Assembly: GCF_031583025.1 (NCBI RefSeq)
Contig: NZ_CP134062.1
Coordinates: 496,001-560,000 of the forward strand
Direction: 5' to 3'
Source of the DNA: Mycobacterium sp. Z3061
Lineage (GTDB): Bacteria; Actinomycetota; Actinomycetes; Mycobacteriales; Mycobacteriaceae
Length of the DNA: 64,000 nucleotides
Shown: positions 24,964-35,484 of the stretch, piece by piece
Layout: each line of letters begins with the position of its first letter
Numbering within the stretch: position 1 is the first letter of the stretch
Program-made: the position numbers and the translations under genes
The notes under the pieces: model-generated
Databases searched by the model: none
What the model was told of the DNA's origin: nothing
What the model saw: the letters and a program-made list of their open reading frames with translations, nothing else

Positions 24964-25347
24964 TCAGGGAAACACCCGGGCCAGCGCCTGGGTGTCGGTG
25001 TACTCGCGAAGCGACACGATCATGCCGTCCCGGGTGTCGAAGATGCAGACGAACGGGCTGTCGTACTCGGTGCCGTCGGCGGTGGCGCCGTAGACCTGGC
25101 CCTCGACCACCACGGTTTCGCCCTCGTTGACACACCGGCGCAGGTCGATGTTGATCTCGAAGACCTGCTTGCGCCGTTCGACCACGCGGCGCATGGTCTC
25201 CTTGTTCCACTCTTCGCGCGTGATGATGGTCCAGTAGGTGAAGTCGTCGCTGAGCAGCTGGAAGCCTTCGTCGAGGTCCCCGCCCTCGCACATGCTCTGC
25301 AGGAACATCCACGCCAGTTCGGCCTGCGGGTCGTCGAAAGGCGTCAT
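24964..25347 (-). CDS. SnoaL/NTF2-like protein (Rv0141c-like)
   Basis: A 127-residue small alpha+beta-barrel protein (SDDFTYWTIITREEWNKE, then VVEGQVYGATADG and GMIVSLREYTDT). Likely a ligand-binding or isomerase-like fold with no assigned activity. ATG 25347 is the only ATG in a suitable place. It is convergent with the DUF427 gene and divergent from the glycosylase gene, as in M. tuberculosis. Confidence 0.85.
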   Translation of the reverse strand: MTPFDDPQAELAWMFLQSMCEGGDLDEGFQLLSDDFTYWTIITREEWNKETMRRVVERRKQVFEINIDLRRCVNEGETVVVEGQVYGATADGTEYDSPFVCIFDTRDGMIVSLREYTDTQALARVFP

Positions 25348-25444
25348 CACAGCGTCATCACAAGGCCATCCTGTCTCGCGCGACAGTTGACGGTCAATTG
25401 ACACGGCCGTCGGTCGGTGTGCTGCGGTAGGAAGAATCATCGAG

Positions 25445-26356
25445 GTGGAGACCGTCCGAGACGTCACGTTTGCCGGAGCCGGGGGCTTCGGGCATACGCT
25501 GGCGCCGTTACGGCGGGGCCGCGGCGACCCCTGCTTCCGGGCGGGTGGCGACGGCACCATCTGGCGGACCAGCCTGTTGCCCAGCGGGCCGGTCACCGCG
25601 CGGATCAGTCGCGTCGGTCGCGACACCGCCCGCTGCCAGGCCTGGGGAGCCGGGGCGGCGGAGTTCGCGGAGTTGTTTCCGGCGATGATCGGAGCCGATG
25701 ACGATGCGTCGGGTTTCCAGCCGCAGGAGCCCACCGTGGCCGCGGCGCACCGCAAGGTGCCGCACCTACGGCTGGGTCGCACCGGGCAGGTGCTGGAAGC
25801 GCTGATCCCGGCGGTGATCGAGCAGCGGGTGCCGGGCGCCGACGCATTTCGATCGTGGCGGGTGCTGGTGAGAAAGTACGGCACACCGGCGCCCGGTCCA
25901 GCGCCGGAGGGCATGCGGGTGCTGCCGTCGGCGGACGCGTGGCGGTACATCCCGTCGTGGGAGTTTCACCGCGCCAACGTCGACCCCGGACGCGCGCAGA
26001 CGGTGGTGGTGTGTGCCCGGCGGGCGTCGTCGCTGGAACGGCTGGTATCGCTGCCGCCGGCTCAGGCGCGGGAGGCGCTGATGTCGCTGCCCGGAGTGGG
26101 GGTATGGACCGCCGCCGAGACCGCGCAGCGCGCGTTCGGTGACGCCGACGCCCTGTCGGTGGGTGATTACCACGTGTCGAAGATGATCGGCTGGACGTTG
26201 ATCGGCCGTCCGGTCGACGACGCCGGCATGCTCGAACTGCTGGAACCCATGCGTCCGCACCGGCACCGGGTGGTCCGGGTGCTCGAAGCCAGCGGACTGG
26301 CCTACGAGCCGCGGCGCGGCCCCCGCCTTCCGGTGCAGCAGATCCACCCGCTCTAA
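25445..26356 (+). CDS. DNA-3-methyladenine glycosylase-like HhH-GPD protein (Rv0142-like)
   Basis: A 303-residue protein related to AlkA-type base-excision glycosylases. The helix-hairpin-helix is visible as LMSLPGVGVWTAAETAQRAF near residues 213-232. It is followed by the GPD-like segment DADALSVGDYHVSKM, whose Asp in VGDYHV is the probable catalytic residue. The N-terminal domain resembles the AlkA fold. It probably removes alkylated bases; specificity is not known. A GTG start was used. Confidence 0.85.
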   Translation: METVRDVTFAGAGGFGHTLAPLRRGRGDPCFRAGGDGTIWRTSLLPSGPVTARISRVGRDTARCQAWGAGAAEFAELFPAMIGADDDASGFQPQEPTVAAAHRKVPHLRLGRTGQVLEALIPAVIEQRVPGADAFRSWRVLVRKYGTPAPGPAPEGMRVLPSADAWRYIPSWEFHRANVDPGRAQTVVVCARRASSLERLVSLPPAQAREALMSLPGVGVWTAAETAQRAFGDADALSVGDYHVSKMIGWTLIGRPVDDAGMLELLEPMRPHRHRVVRVLEASGLAYEPRRGPRLPVQQIHPL

Positions 26357-26358
26357 GG

Positions 26359-26382
26359 GTTAGTGCCTGCCTCATCGGGTAC
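26359..26382 (+). promoter_or_regulatory. SigF/SigB-type promoter of dps
   Basis: GTTAGT (26359-26364), a 12-bp spacer and GGGTAC (26377-26382) match the general-stress sigma consensus GTTTAA-N12-14-GGGTAT. It lies about 43 bp before the dps ATG. M. smegmatis dps is known to use SigF/SigH. Confidence 0.6.
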
Positions 26383-26424
26383 ACGTTCGGCAGGACATCA
26401 AGCGAATTTTTTGAGGGGAAATCG

Positions 26425-26967
26425 ATGACGCAGTTCACAATTCCGGGACTCACCGACAAGCAGGGTGCCCGGCTTGCCGAGATCCTGCAGCGGCAGCTGA
26501 GCACGTACAACGACCTGCACTTGACGTTGAAGCACATTCACTGGAATGTGGTGGGCCCCAACTTTATTGGTGTGCACGAGATGATCGACCCGCAGGTCGA
26601 GGCGGTGCGCGGCTACGCGGATGACGTCGCCGAACGCATTGCGGCGCTGGGCGCGTCGCCGAAGGGCACGCCGAACGCCATCATCAACGACCGGGACTGG
26701 GACGACTACTCGGTGGGCCGCGACACGGTTCAGGCCCACCTGGCCGCGCTGGACCTGGTCTACACCGGTGTGATCGAGGACATCCGCAAGGCCATCGACG
26801 AGACCGACGAACTCGACCAGGTCACCCAAGACCTGCTGATCGGCCAGGCCGGGCAGCTGGAGAAGTTCCAGTGGTTCGTCCGGGCGCACCTGGAGAGCGC
26901 GGGCGGGAAACTCGCCCACGAGGGTGCCAGCAGCGAGAAGAGTGCGGCGGACGCAGCGCGGGGCTGA
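26425..26967 (+). CDS. dps: DNA-binding ferritin-like protein Dps
   Basis: A 180-residue Dps, close to M. smegmatis Dps1 by recall. It forms dodecamers that store iron, detoxify peroxide and coat DNA in stationary phase. The ferroxidase ligands are visible: His39 (KHIHW), His51, Asp66/Asp67 and Glu70. The C-terminal tail (HEGASSEKSAADAARG) has a Lys/Arg and resembles the DNA-binding tail of Dps1, though it has fewer positive charges. M. tuberculosis lacks this gene, so it is an insertion relative to that block. A SigF-type promoter lies upstream. Confidence 0.96.
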   Translation: MTQFTIPGLTDKQGARLAEILQRQLSTYNDLHLTLKHIHWNVVGPNFIGVHEMIDPQVEAVRGYADDVAERIAALGASPKGTPNAIINDRDWDDYSVGRDTVQAHLAALDLVYTGVIEDIRKAIDETDELDQVTQDLLIGQAGQLEKFQWFVRAHLESAGGKLAHEGASSEKSAADAARG

Positions 26968-26973
26968 TTGCAT

Positions 26974-27036
26974 GCGCCGAGCGTGAACTCACGGCGCAAA
27001 AATCGCGAAAACCGCTCCGTCAGTTCACGTTCGGCG
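26974..27036 (-). repeat. dispersed repeat, family B copy 2, forming the end of the ClC gene
   Basis: A 63-bp inverted repeat with outer arms GCGCCGAGCGTGAACT and AGTTCACGTTCGGCG. Its reverse complement matches 14305-14368. It extends 17 bp into the ClC open frame, so the last residues (SPNVN) and the stop codon come from the repeat. Confidence 0.7.
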
Positions 27037-28447
27037 AATCACCCCGGGCGCGCTCGGCCTCGGCGGCCTCCCGATTGAGCCGTTGCGCCTCGTAGATCGT
27101 CACGTTGGTCCGTGACATCAGCAGCGACGCGATGCCGACGGCCAGGATTGCGCCCGGCACCACCGAGAACGATCCCGTCATCTCCGCGACCATGATCATG
27201 ATCGCCAGCGGCGCGCGGGCGACGCTGCCGAAACAGGTCATCATGCCCACGACGACGAAGACGCCCGGTTGCTCGGGCACGCCGGGCAGCCCGGCCAGAT
27301 CGCCCAGCCGCCAGATCGCGGCTCCGACAAACGCGCCGATCACGATTCCCGGCCCGAACAGGCCGCCGGATCCGCCGGATCCGATCGACAGGCAGGTCGC
27401 GACGATCTTGGCGAGCGGCAGCAGCAGGATGATCCACAGCGGGATGGACATCAGAGAATCGCGGGCGGCGGCCAGCTGCGCCCAGCCGTAGCCACTGCTC
27501 AGGATCTGCGGGATCGCCAGGCCCAGTAGCCCCACCAGCAGCCCGCCCGCCGCGGGCTTAAGGATCGGGCCGCCGGGCAACCGGCGCACCAGCGCCACCG
27601 TCGAATGGAAAAAGCGTGCGTACAGGTAGCCCACTGCGGCTGCCACCAGGCCGATCACCACGAACCACAACAGCGGCCAGGCGCGCTCGAAGCGGTACTC
27701 GGCGTCGATGTAGCCGAATAGCGGGTCGAAGCCCAGAAACGACCCCAGCACCGCATAGGCCGTGCCCGAGGTGATGAATCCGGGCAGCAGGCTGCGGTAG
27801 TCGAAGTCGTCGCGATAGGTGATCGACGCGGCCAGCACCGCCCCGCCCAGCGGCGCCGCGAAGATGGCCCCGATGCCGGCGCCGATGCCGAGTGCCACGG
27901 CGACCCTGCCGTCCTCGTCGGACAGCCCGAGGCGCCGGGTGAGCAACGAGGAGAAGCCCGCGGAGATCTGCGCCGTCGGGCCCTCCCGCCCGGCCGAGCC
28001 ACCGGAGCCGATGGTCAGCGCGCTGGCCACCAACTTCACCAGGACGACGCGGGCCCGGATCGCGCGGGGATCGGTGTGCACGGCCTCGATCGCCTCGTCG
28101 GTGCCGTGGCCGGTGGCCTCCGGGGCGAACTTGGTCACGACGACGGCCGAGAGCAGCGCGCCGCCCGTCGTCACCAGCGGAATGGCCCAGGGCCGGATGA
28201 ATCCGGCGGACCCGCGGCCGCCCCCTTCGCCCAGCGGGGTGGGAACGTGGTAACCCGCGAGGTAGCCCAGCAGGAATTCCCCGGTGTACTTCAGCGCGAG
28301 GTAGAAGACGACGGCGCCGAGACCGGAGATCACGCCGATGGTGGTGCCGAGCAGAAACCACTTCTGCAGGTAACCCGCCTTCCTGATGGAGGCTCCGAAC
28401 CGGCCGCCGGCGGACTCAGGGGGCGCCTCGTTCGGCTCCTCCGGCAT
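27020..28447 (-). CDS. ClC family chloride channel/antiporter (Rv0143c-like)
   Basis: A 475-residue integral membrane protein with about ten or more hydrophobic segments. The ClC signatures are GSGGSAGREGP (residues 147-157), with the gating Glu155 retained, and GSGGSGGLFGPGIV near 355. A kept gating glutamate favours a Cl-/H+ exchanger, although the proton glutamate was not located. There are no C-terminal CBS domains. It is convergent with dps, and its last codons lie inside a dispersed repeat. Confidence 0.93.
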   Translation of the reverse strand: MPEEPNEAPPESAGGRFGASIRKAGYLQKWFLLGTTIGVISGLGAVVFYLALKYTGEFLLGYLAGYHVPTPLGEGGGRGSAGFIRPWAIPLVTTGGALLSAVVVTKFAPEATGHGTDEAIEAVHTDPRAIRARVVLVKLVASALTIGSGGSAGREGPTAQISAGFSSLLTRRLGLSDEDGRVAVALGIGAGIGAIFAAPLGGAVLAASITYRDDFDYRSLLPGFITSGTAYAVLGSFLGFDPLFGYIDAEYRFERAWPLLWFVVIGLVAAAVGYLYARFFHSTVALVRRLPGGPILKPAAGGLLVGLLGLAIPQILSSGYGWAQLAAARDSLMSIPLWIILLLPLAKIVATCLSIGSGGSGGLFGPGIVIGAFVGAAIWRLGDLAGLPGVPEQPGVFVVVGMMTCFGSVARAPLAIMIMVAEMTGSFSVVPGAILAVGIASLLMSRTNVTIYEAQRLNREAAEAERARGDSPNVN

Positions 28448-28483
28448 GTTCCGGAGGTTAGCAGCTCCGCGTGACGGAATAAA

Positions 28484-28497
28484 CGGACTGCAGTCCG
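28484..28497. promoter_or_regulatory. palindrome upstream of the pirin gene
   Basis: CGGACTG-CAGTCCG is a perfect 14-bp palindrome, flanked by partly symmetric A/T bases. It lies 35 bp before the pirin ATG and 37 bp from the divergent ClC start. It looks like a TetR- or MarR-type operator. The cognate regulator is not clear. Confidence 0.55.
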
Positions 28498-28531
28498 GTT
28501 AATAGGGATAACTCAAACAGAGGAGGCCCAC

Positions 28532-29503
28532 ATGCCCGCCATCACCGCAGACACGCTCACCCTGCCTCGCGTGAGCCCGGCCGGACCCGCAGACACCGAG
28601 CGGCCGGTCCGGTCTGTCACTACCGGCCCGCGAGGCTACGAGGGACTGGGATTCCCGGTGGTCCGCGCCTTCGCCGGGGTCAGCACCGCCGCGCTGGACC
28701 CGTTCATCCACATGGACCAGATGGGCGAGGTGGAGTACGAACCGGGCGAACCGCGCGGAACCGACTGGCATCCGCACCGCGGTTTCGAAACCGTCACTTA
28801 CATGATCGACGGGAAATTCGCCCATCAGGACTCACACGGCGGCGGTGGCCTCATCGGCGACGGTGCGACGCAGTGGATGACGGCCGGATCGGGCATCCTG
28901 CACATCGAGACCCCGCCCGCGGAGATGGTCACCAGCGGCGGCCTCTTCCACGGCATCCAGTTGTGGGTGAATCTGCCGAAGCGCGACAAGTTCGCTGCAC
29001 CCCGGTACCAGGCCATCGAGGGCACAGACGCGAAGCTGTTGTCCTCTGACGACGGCGGGGCGCTGATCCGTCTGATCGCCGGCGACATCGACGGCCACGG
29101 TGGGCCGGGAGTCACCCACACACCGATCACGATGGCGCACGCGACGATCGAAAGCGCTGCGCGGCTTAATGTTCCGTGGAGCCGCGACTTCAACGCGCTG
29201 ATCTACGTGTTGTCCGGGCAGGGGTCCGTGGGCCCGGCCGGCCACCCCGTCCGGCAAGGTCAGCTGGCCGTTCTCGGGCCGGGCGACCGCATAACGGTGG
29301 ACGCGCAGCCCGGTCGCGCACAGCCGCTGGACGTGCTGCTACTGGGCGGGCGGCCGATCCGCGAGCCCGTCTTCCATTACGGACCGTTCGTGATGAACAC
29401 CCGCGCCGAGGTCATCGAGGCGCTCGAGGACTATCAAGCTGGCAAGTTCCGTAGCATCCCGCCGAACGCTCTGATGCCGCACCATGGCGGTGGCACACTC
29501 TAG
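28532..29503 (+). CDS. pirin family protein
   Basis: A 323-residue bicupin. The metal-binding pirin motif is present near residues 72-90 (DWHPHRGFETVTYMIDG), with the later HIETP histidine-glutamate near 126. The C-terminal cupin includes FHYGPFVMNTRAEV. Bacterial pirins can have quercetin-2,3-dioxygenase activity or bind metabolic enzymes. An AGAGGAGG ribosome site precedes ATG 28532. A TetR gene begins two bases after its stop, so the two share an mRNA. Confidence 0.92.
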   Translation: MPAITADTLTLPRVSPAGPADTERPVRSVTTGPRGYEGLGFPVVRAFAGVSTAALDPFIHMDQMGEVEYEPGEPRGTDWHPHRGFETVTYMIDGKFAHQDSHGGGGLIGDGATQWMTAGSGILHIETPPAEMVTSGGLFHGIQLWVNLPKRDKFAAPRYQAIEGTDAKLLSSDDGGALIRLIAGDIDGHGGPGVTHTPITMAHATIESAARLNVPWSRDFNALIYVLSGQGSVGPAGHPVRQGQLAVLGPGDRITVDAQPGRAQPLDVLLLGGRPIREPVFHYGPFVMNTRAEVIEALEDYQAGKFRSIPPNALMPHHGGGTL

Positions 29504-29505
29504 TA

Positions 29506-30150
29506 ATGCCTCAACTGGCAAGTCGGGGACCCGGGCGTCCCCCCGCCGCAAAAGCCGACGACACCCGTAAGCGCATCGTTCGGGCCGCACGTCAAGTTTT
29601 CAGCGAACGTGGGTATGACGGTGCGACGTTCCAGGCGATCGCCGTGCGGGCCGACCTGACCCGCCCGGCGATCAACCACTACTTCCCCAGCAAGCGGGTG
29701 CTCTATACCGAAGTGGCCGACCGAACCAACGAACTCGTCGTCACCGCGGGTATCGAACGGGCGCGCTGCGAGTCGACCCTGGCCGGCCGGCTCGGCGCGT
29801 TCATTGCCGTAGCGCTGGAAGCGGATGCTCAAAATCCCTGCACTGCAGCATTTTTGAGTACCGCTGTGCTGGAGTCGCAACGTCACCCCGAGTTGAAGCG
29901 GGACGACAATGACGCTATATCGACCACCCGGGAGTTCCTGGTCTCGGCAGTCGACGACGCCATTGCCAGCGGCGAAATCGCCGCCGACACCGATGCCGCG
30001 GTGCTGGCCGAGGCGTTGGTGATGATGTTGTGCGGCATCGGGTTCTACGCCGGTTTTGTGGGCAGTTACTCCGAGGTGGAGAACATCCTGGGGACGCTGC
30101 AGCAGTTGATCGCGGGCAGTCTGTGGCGGGCCCAGGTCCAGCAGCGGTGA
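29506..30150 (+). CDS. TetR family regulator (Rv0144-like)
   Basis: A 214-residue regulator. The HTH is at about residues 35-80 (TFQAIAVRADLTRPAINHYFPSK), preceded by GRPPAAKADDTRKRIV. It sits two bases behind the pirin gene and directly upstream of three methyltransferase genes. A near-perfect 11-bp inverted repeat at 30165-30190 lies in that gap, so the methyltransferases are the likely target. The position matches Rv0144. Confidence 0.92.
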   Translation: MPQLASRGPGRPPAAKADDTRKRIVRAARQVFSERGYDGATFQAIAVRADLTRPAINHYFPSKRVLYTEVADRTNELVVTAGIERARCESTLAGRLGAFIAVALEADAQNPCTAAFLSTAVLESQRHPELKRDDNDAISTTREFLVSAVDDAIASGEIAADTDAAVLAEALVMMLCGIGFYAGFVGSYSEVENILGTLQQLIAGSLWRAQVQQR

Positions 30151-30164
30151 CCTGACACACATAT

Positions 30165-30190
30165 AGCTTGCCTAACTTATTAGGTAAGCT
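30165..30190. promoter_or_regulatory. operator-like inverted repeat before the methyltransferase operon
   Basis: Arms AGCTTGCCTAA (30165-30175) and TTAGGTAAGCT (30180-30190) match at 10 of 11 positions with a 4-bp spacer. It lies 10 bp before the first methyltransferase ATG and just after the TetR stop. Confidence 0.7.
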
Positions 30191-30199
30191 GACCGGGAT

Positions 30200-32057
<1,858 letters not shown>

Positions 32058-32058
<1 letters not shown>

Positions 32059-32981
32059 TGCCACGCGCCGCGGACGACTCCTGGGACATCGCAACCAGCG
32101 TCGGCGCCACCGCGGTGATGGTCGCCCTGGCCCGGGCCGCGGAAACCGCGAGCGACGCCCCGTTGATCCGGGATGAGTTCGCCGAGCCGCTGGTCTCCAC
32201 TCCGGAGCTGGCAGCTGTGCGGGAGCAGGTCGCCGAATGGTGGACCGCCGCGCCGGATGACGACGAGGAATACTCGGTCGACTCCCAGCAGATGATCAAC
32301 TACCAGGCCGTCCGCACCCACTTCTTCGACGCCTACTTCGCCGAGGCCGCCGCATCCGGTGTCCGCCAGGTGGTGATCCTGGCCGCCGGCCTGGATTCAC
32401 GCGCCTACCGGCTGGACTGGCCGGCGGGCACCACGGTGTACGAGATCGATCTACCGAAGGTGCTGGACTACAAGTCCGCGACGTTGGCCTCCCACGGCGC
32501 CACCCCGCGCGCCGACCGGCGCGCGGTGCCCGTCGATCTGCGTCATGACTGGCCGCAGGCGCTGCGCGACGCCGGGTTCGAGGCCGGCCGCCCCACGGCG
32601 TGGCTGGCCGAGGGGCTGCTGCCGTTCCTGCCGGCCCAGGCGCAGGAGTCGATGTTCGCCTTGATAGACGAGCTGAGCGGGCCGGGCAGCCGGGTCGCGG
32701 TCGAGATTTTCGGTGTTGACGCTCAGCGCCGTGCGGAGGCGCAGGAGCGGTGGGCGCAGTTGCGGGCCAGGCGTGCATCCCGCGGGGAAGACACGTCCTT
32801 CGACCCGTTCGACCTGTGGTTCGACGACGAGGGCCGGCCCGATCCGGGTGACTGGTTCACCGCGCACGGGTGGGCCGCCGAGTCGGTCAGTGCCCGCGAG
32901 GAAGCGACCCGCCTGGGCCGGCCGCCACATGCCGATGCCGGGCCCTTCCAGAACGGATTCGTCGTCGCCGGCAAGTCCTGA
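32058..32981 (+). CDS. SAM-dependent methyltransferase 3 of 3
   Basis: A 307-residue third paralogue with a TAATG overlap onto copy 2. The motifs are [34 protein letters not shown] and [13 protein letters not shown]. It has a more divergent C-terminal third (a charged helix around residues 220-250, then DPFDLWFDDEGRPDPGDWFT), so its acceptor specificity may differ. It ends the operon. The ALDH gene begins 117 bp later with its own ribosome site. Confidence 0.92.
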
Positions 32982-33098
32982 CCGGATCTTTCCGGTCGCC
33001 GTCCTATTGCTGTCCGGGCCGGATGACTAGGATCGCGGTTATCACCGATGAGCGACCGCGCGACAGGCTGCGGGCACCTCGGGGAAGGAAGGACAACG

Positions 33099-34541
33099 AT
33101 GACCACCGATTCCCTGCCGAAGGCTGCATCGACGCCCGCCAACGGGCACGCGGCCGCTCAACCGAGCGTCGCCGATACCGTGGCCCGGCTGCGTAAGACC
33201 TTCGCCACCGGTCGCACCCGCAGTTACGAGTGGCGCAAGCGTCAACTGGAGCAGTTGACCAAGCTGGTGGAGGAGAACGAGCCCGCCATCGCCGCGGCGC
33301 TGGCCGAGGACCTCGACCGCAACCACGTCGAGGCGTTCATCGCCGACATCGCCACCACCGCGGGCGAGGCCAAGTACGCGGCCAAGAAGCTCAAGAAGTG
33401 GATGCGCCGCAAGTACCTGCTGCTCGAGGCCCCGCAACTGCCGGGCCGGGGCTGGGTGGAGTACGAGCCGTTCGGCACCGTACTGATCATCGGCGCCTGG
33501 AACTACCCGTTCTACCTGACGCTGGGTCCCGCCGTCGGCGCTCTGGCCGCGGGCAACGCCGTCATTCTCAAGCCTTCGGAACTGGCGCCGGCGTCGTCGC
33601 ACCTGATGGCCGAACTGGTGCCCAAGTACCTGGACCAGGACGCGGTCGCGGTGGTCGAGGGCGATGGCATGGTCAGCCAGGAGCTGATCAAGCAGGGCTT
33701 GGACCGCGTGATGTTCACCGGTGGCACCGAGATCGGGCGCAAGGTCTACGAAGGCGCGGCGAAGCACCTGACCCCGGTGACGCTGGAACTCGGCGGCAAG
33801 AGCCCGGTGGTGGTGGCGGCCGACGGGGACATCGATGTCGCGGCCAAGCGGATCGCCTGGCTGAAGATCCTCAACGCCGGTCAGACCTGCGTGGCGCCCG
33901 ACTACGTGCTCGCCGACGCATCGATCCGCGACGAACTCGTCGACAAGATCGGCGCCGCCATCACCAAGTTCCGTTCCCAGGACAACCAGGAGGGCATGCG
34001 CATCGTCAATGAGCGCCAGTTCAACCGGTTGAGCGGCTACATCTCGGAGGCGGAGGCCGACGGGACGTCGAAGGTGGCCGTCGGCGGCAAGTGTGACTCG
34101 TCCAGCCTGCGGATCCAGCCGACCGTGGTGGTCGACCCGGCTCAGGACGGGTCCCTGATGCAGAACGAGATCTTCGGACCGATCCTGCCGGTGCTCACCG
34201 TCAAGAACCTGGACGAGGCGATCGCCTTCATCAACGCCCGGCCCAAGCCGCTGTCGGCGTACCTGTTCACCAAGTCGAAGGCGACCCGGGAGCGGTTCAT
34301 CAGGGAGGTACCCGCGGGCGGCATGCTGATCAACCACCTCGCCTTCCAGGTGTCGACGGCCAAGCTGCCCTTCGGCGGTGTCGGGTCCTCCGGCATGGGC
34401 GCCTACCACGGCAAGTGGGGCTTCGACGAGTTCAGCCACCGCAAGTCGGTGCTGACCAAGCCGACCCGCCCCGACTTCTCCGCCATGATCTACCCGCCCT
34501 ACACCGAGCGGGCCTTCAAGTTGGCGCGCAAGCTGTTCTAG
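33099..34541 (+). CDS. aldehyde dehydrogenase (Rv0147-like)
   Basis: An NAD(P)-dependent aldehyde dehydrogenase of 480 residues, resembling the fatty-aldehyde (ALDH3) class. The motifs are the catalytic Glu in LELGGKSP near 230, and Cys in NAGQTCVAPDYVL near 265. The active-site fold segments GAWNYPFYLTLGP and FTGGTEIGRKV are also present. ATG 33099 follows GGGGAAGGAAGG. It heads the ALDH-SDR-quinone reductase block, the order of Rv0147-Rv0149, which suggests oxidation of lipid-derived aldehydes. Confidence 0.94.
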   Translation: MTTDSLPKAASTPANGHAAAQPSVADTVARLRKTFATGRTRSYEWRKRQLEQLTKLVEENEPAIAAALAEDLDRNHVEAFIADIATTAGEAKYAAKKLKKWMRRKYLLLEAPQLPGRGWVEYEPFGTVLIIGAWNYPFYLTLGPAVGALAAGNAVILKPSELAPASSHLMAELVPKYLDQDAVAVVEGDGMVSQELIKQGLDRVMFTGGTEIGRKVYEGAAKHLTPVTLELGGKSPVVVAADGDIDVAAKRIAWLKILNAGQTCVAPDYVLADASIRDELVDKIGAAITKFRSQDNQEGMRIVNERQFNRLSGYISEAEADGTSKVAVGGKCDSSSLRIQPTVVVDPAQDGSLMQNEIFGPILPVLTVKNLDEAIAFINARPKPLSAYLFTKSKATRERFIREVPAGGMLINHLAFQVSTAKLPFGGVGSSGMGAYHGKWGFDEFSHRKSVLTKPTRPDFSAMIYPPYTERAFKLARKLF

Positions 34542-34556
34542 CCCCGACTTTTCCCT

Positions 34557-34586
34557 GCGCCGGCACCAGGTCCCTGGTGCTGGCGC
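34557..34586. terminator. hairpin between ALDH and SDR genes
   Basis: Arms GCGCCGGCACCAGG (34557-34570) and CCTGGTGCTGGCGC (34573-34586) pair at 13 of 14 positions around a 2-bp centre. There is no T tract. It may attenuate or stabilise the mRNA between the two genes, or be an operator. Confidence 0.5.
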
Positions 34587-34617
34587 TCAACCCTGATAGC
34601 CAGCAGAGAGGAACCTG

Positions 34618-35478
34618 ATGCCCGGAGTGCAGGATCGCGTCGTCGTAGTGACCGGAGCCGGCGGGGGGCTGGGCCGCGAGTACGCCCTCACCCTCGCCCG
34701 GGAAGGCGCCAGCGTAGTCGTCAACGACCTCGGCGGTGCCCGTGACGGTACGGGTGGCGGATCGGCGATGGCCGACCAGGTAGTGGCCGAGATCCGGGAC
34801 GGCGGTGGGCGCGCGGTCGCCAACTACGACAGCGTCGCCGAGGCCGATGGTGCCGCCAACATCATCAAGACGGCGCTCGACGAGTTCGGCGCCGTACACG
34901 GTGTGGTGAGCAATGCCGGGATTCTGCGCGACGGCACTTTCCACAAGATGACGTCCGAGAACTGGGACGCCGTCCTCAAGGTTCACCTTTACGGCGGGTA
35001 CAACGTCATCCGCGCCGCCTGGCCGCACTTCCGCGAGCAGAGCTACGGCCGGGTCGTGGTCGCCACCTCGACGAGTGGGCTGTTCGGCAACTTCGGCCAA
35101 ACCAACTACGGCGCAGCCAAACTCGGCCTGGTGGGGTTGATCAACACGCTGGCGCTGGAAGGGGCCAAGTACAACATCCACTCCAACGCCGTCGCCCCGA
35201 TCGCGGCCACCCGGATGACCGAGGACATCATGCCCAAGGAGGTGCTGGAGAAGCTGACGCCGGAGTTCGTCGCTCCGGTGGTGGCCTACCTGTGCACCGA
35301 GGAGAACGCGGACAACGGATCGGTATTCGTCGTCGGCGGCGGCAAGGTACAGCGGGTCGCGCTGTTCGGTAACGAGGGCGCCAACTTCGACAAGCCGCCG
35401 ACGGTGCAGGATGTGGCCGACCACTGGGGCGAGATCACCGATTTGTCGGCCGCCACCAAAGCTGGATTCAAGCTCTAA
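34618..35478 (+). CDS. short-chain dehydrogenase, multifunctional-enzyme type 3-hydroxyacyl-CoA DH-like (Rv0148)
   Basis: A 286-residue SDR resembling the N-terminal domain of peroxisomal multifunctional enzyme 2. It has TGAGGGLGREYALTLAREGA near residue 12, VVNDLGGARDGTGGGS near 38, NAG near 97, the catalytic Ser in ATSTSGLFGNFGQ near 150 and YGAAK near 164-168. It should oxidise 3-hydroxyacyl-CoA, probably with the same stereochemistry as HtdZ-type products. An AGAGAGGAACC site precedes the ATG. Confidence 0.92.
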   Translation: MPGVQDRVVVVTGAGGGLGREYALTLAREGASVVVNDLGGARDGTGGGSAMADQVVAEIRDGGGRAVANYDSVAEADGAANIIKTALDEFGAVHGVVSNAGILRDGTFHKMTSENWDAVLKVHLYGGYNVIRAAWPHFREQSYGRVVVATSTSGLFGNFGQTNYGAAKLGLVGLINTLALEGAKYNIHSNAVAPIAATRMTEDIMPKEVLEKLTPEFVAPVVAYLCTEENADNGSVFVVGGGKVQRVALFGNEGANFDKPPTVQDVADHWGEITDLSAATKAGFKL

Positions 35479-35484
35479 AATTTG

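Noticed and set aside
33042-34439. Long antisense open frame over the ALDH gene
   Set aside because: No recognisable domain and strand-opposite to a complete ALDH with catalytic motifs.
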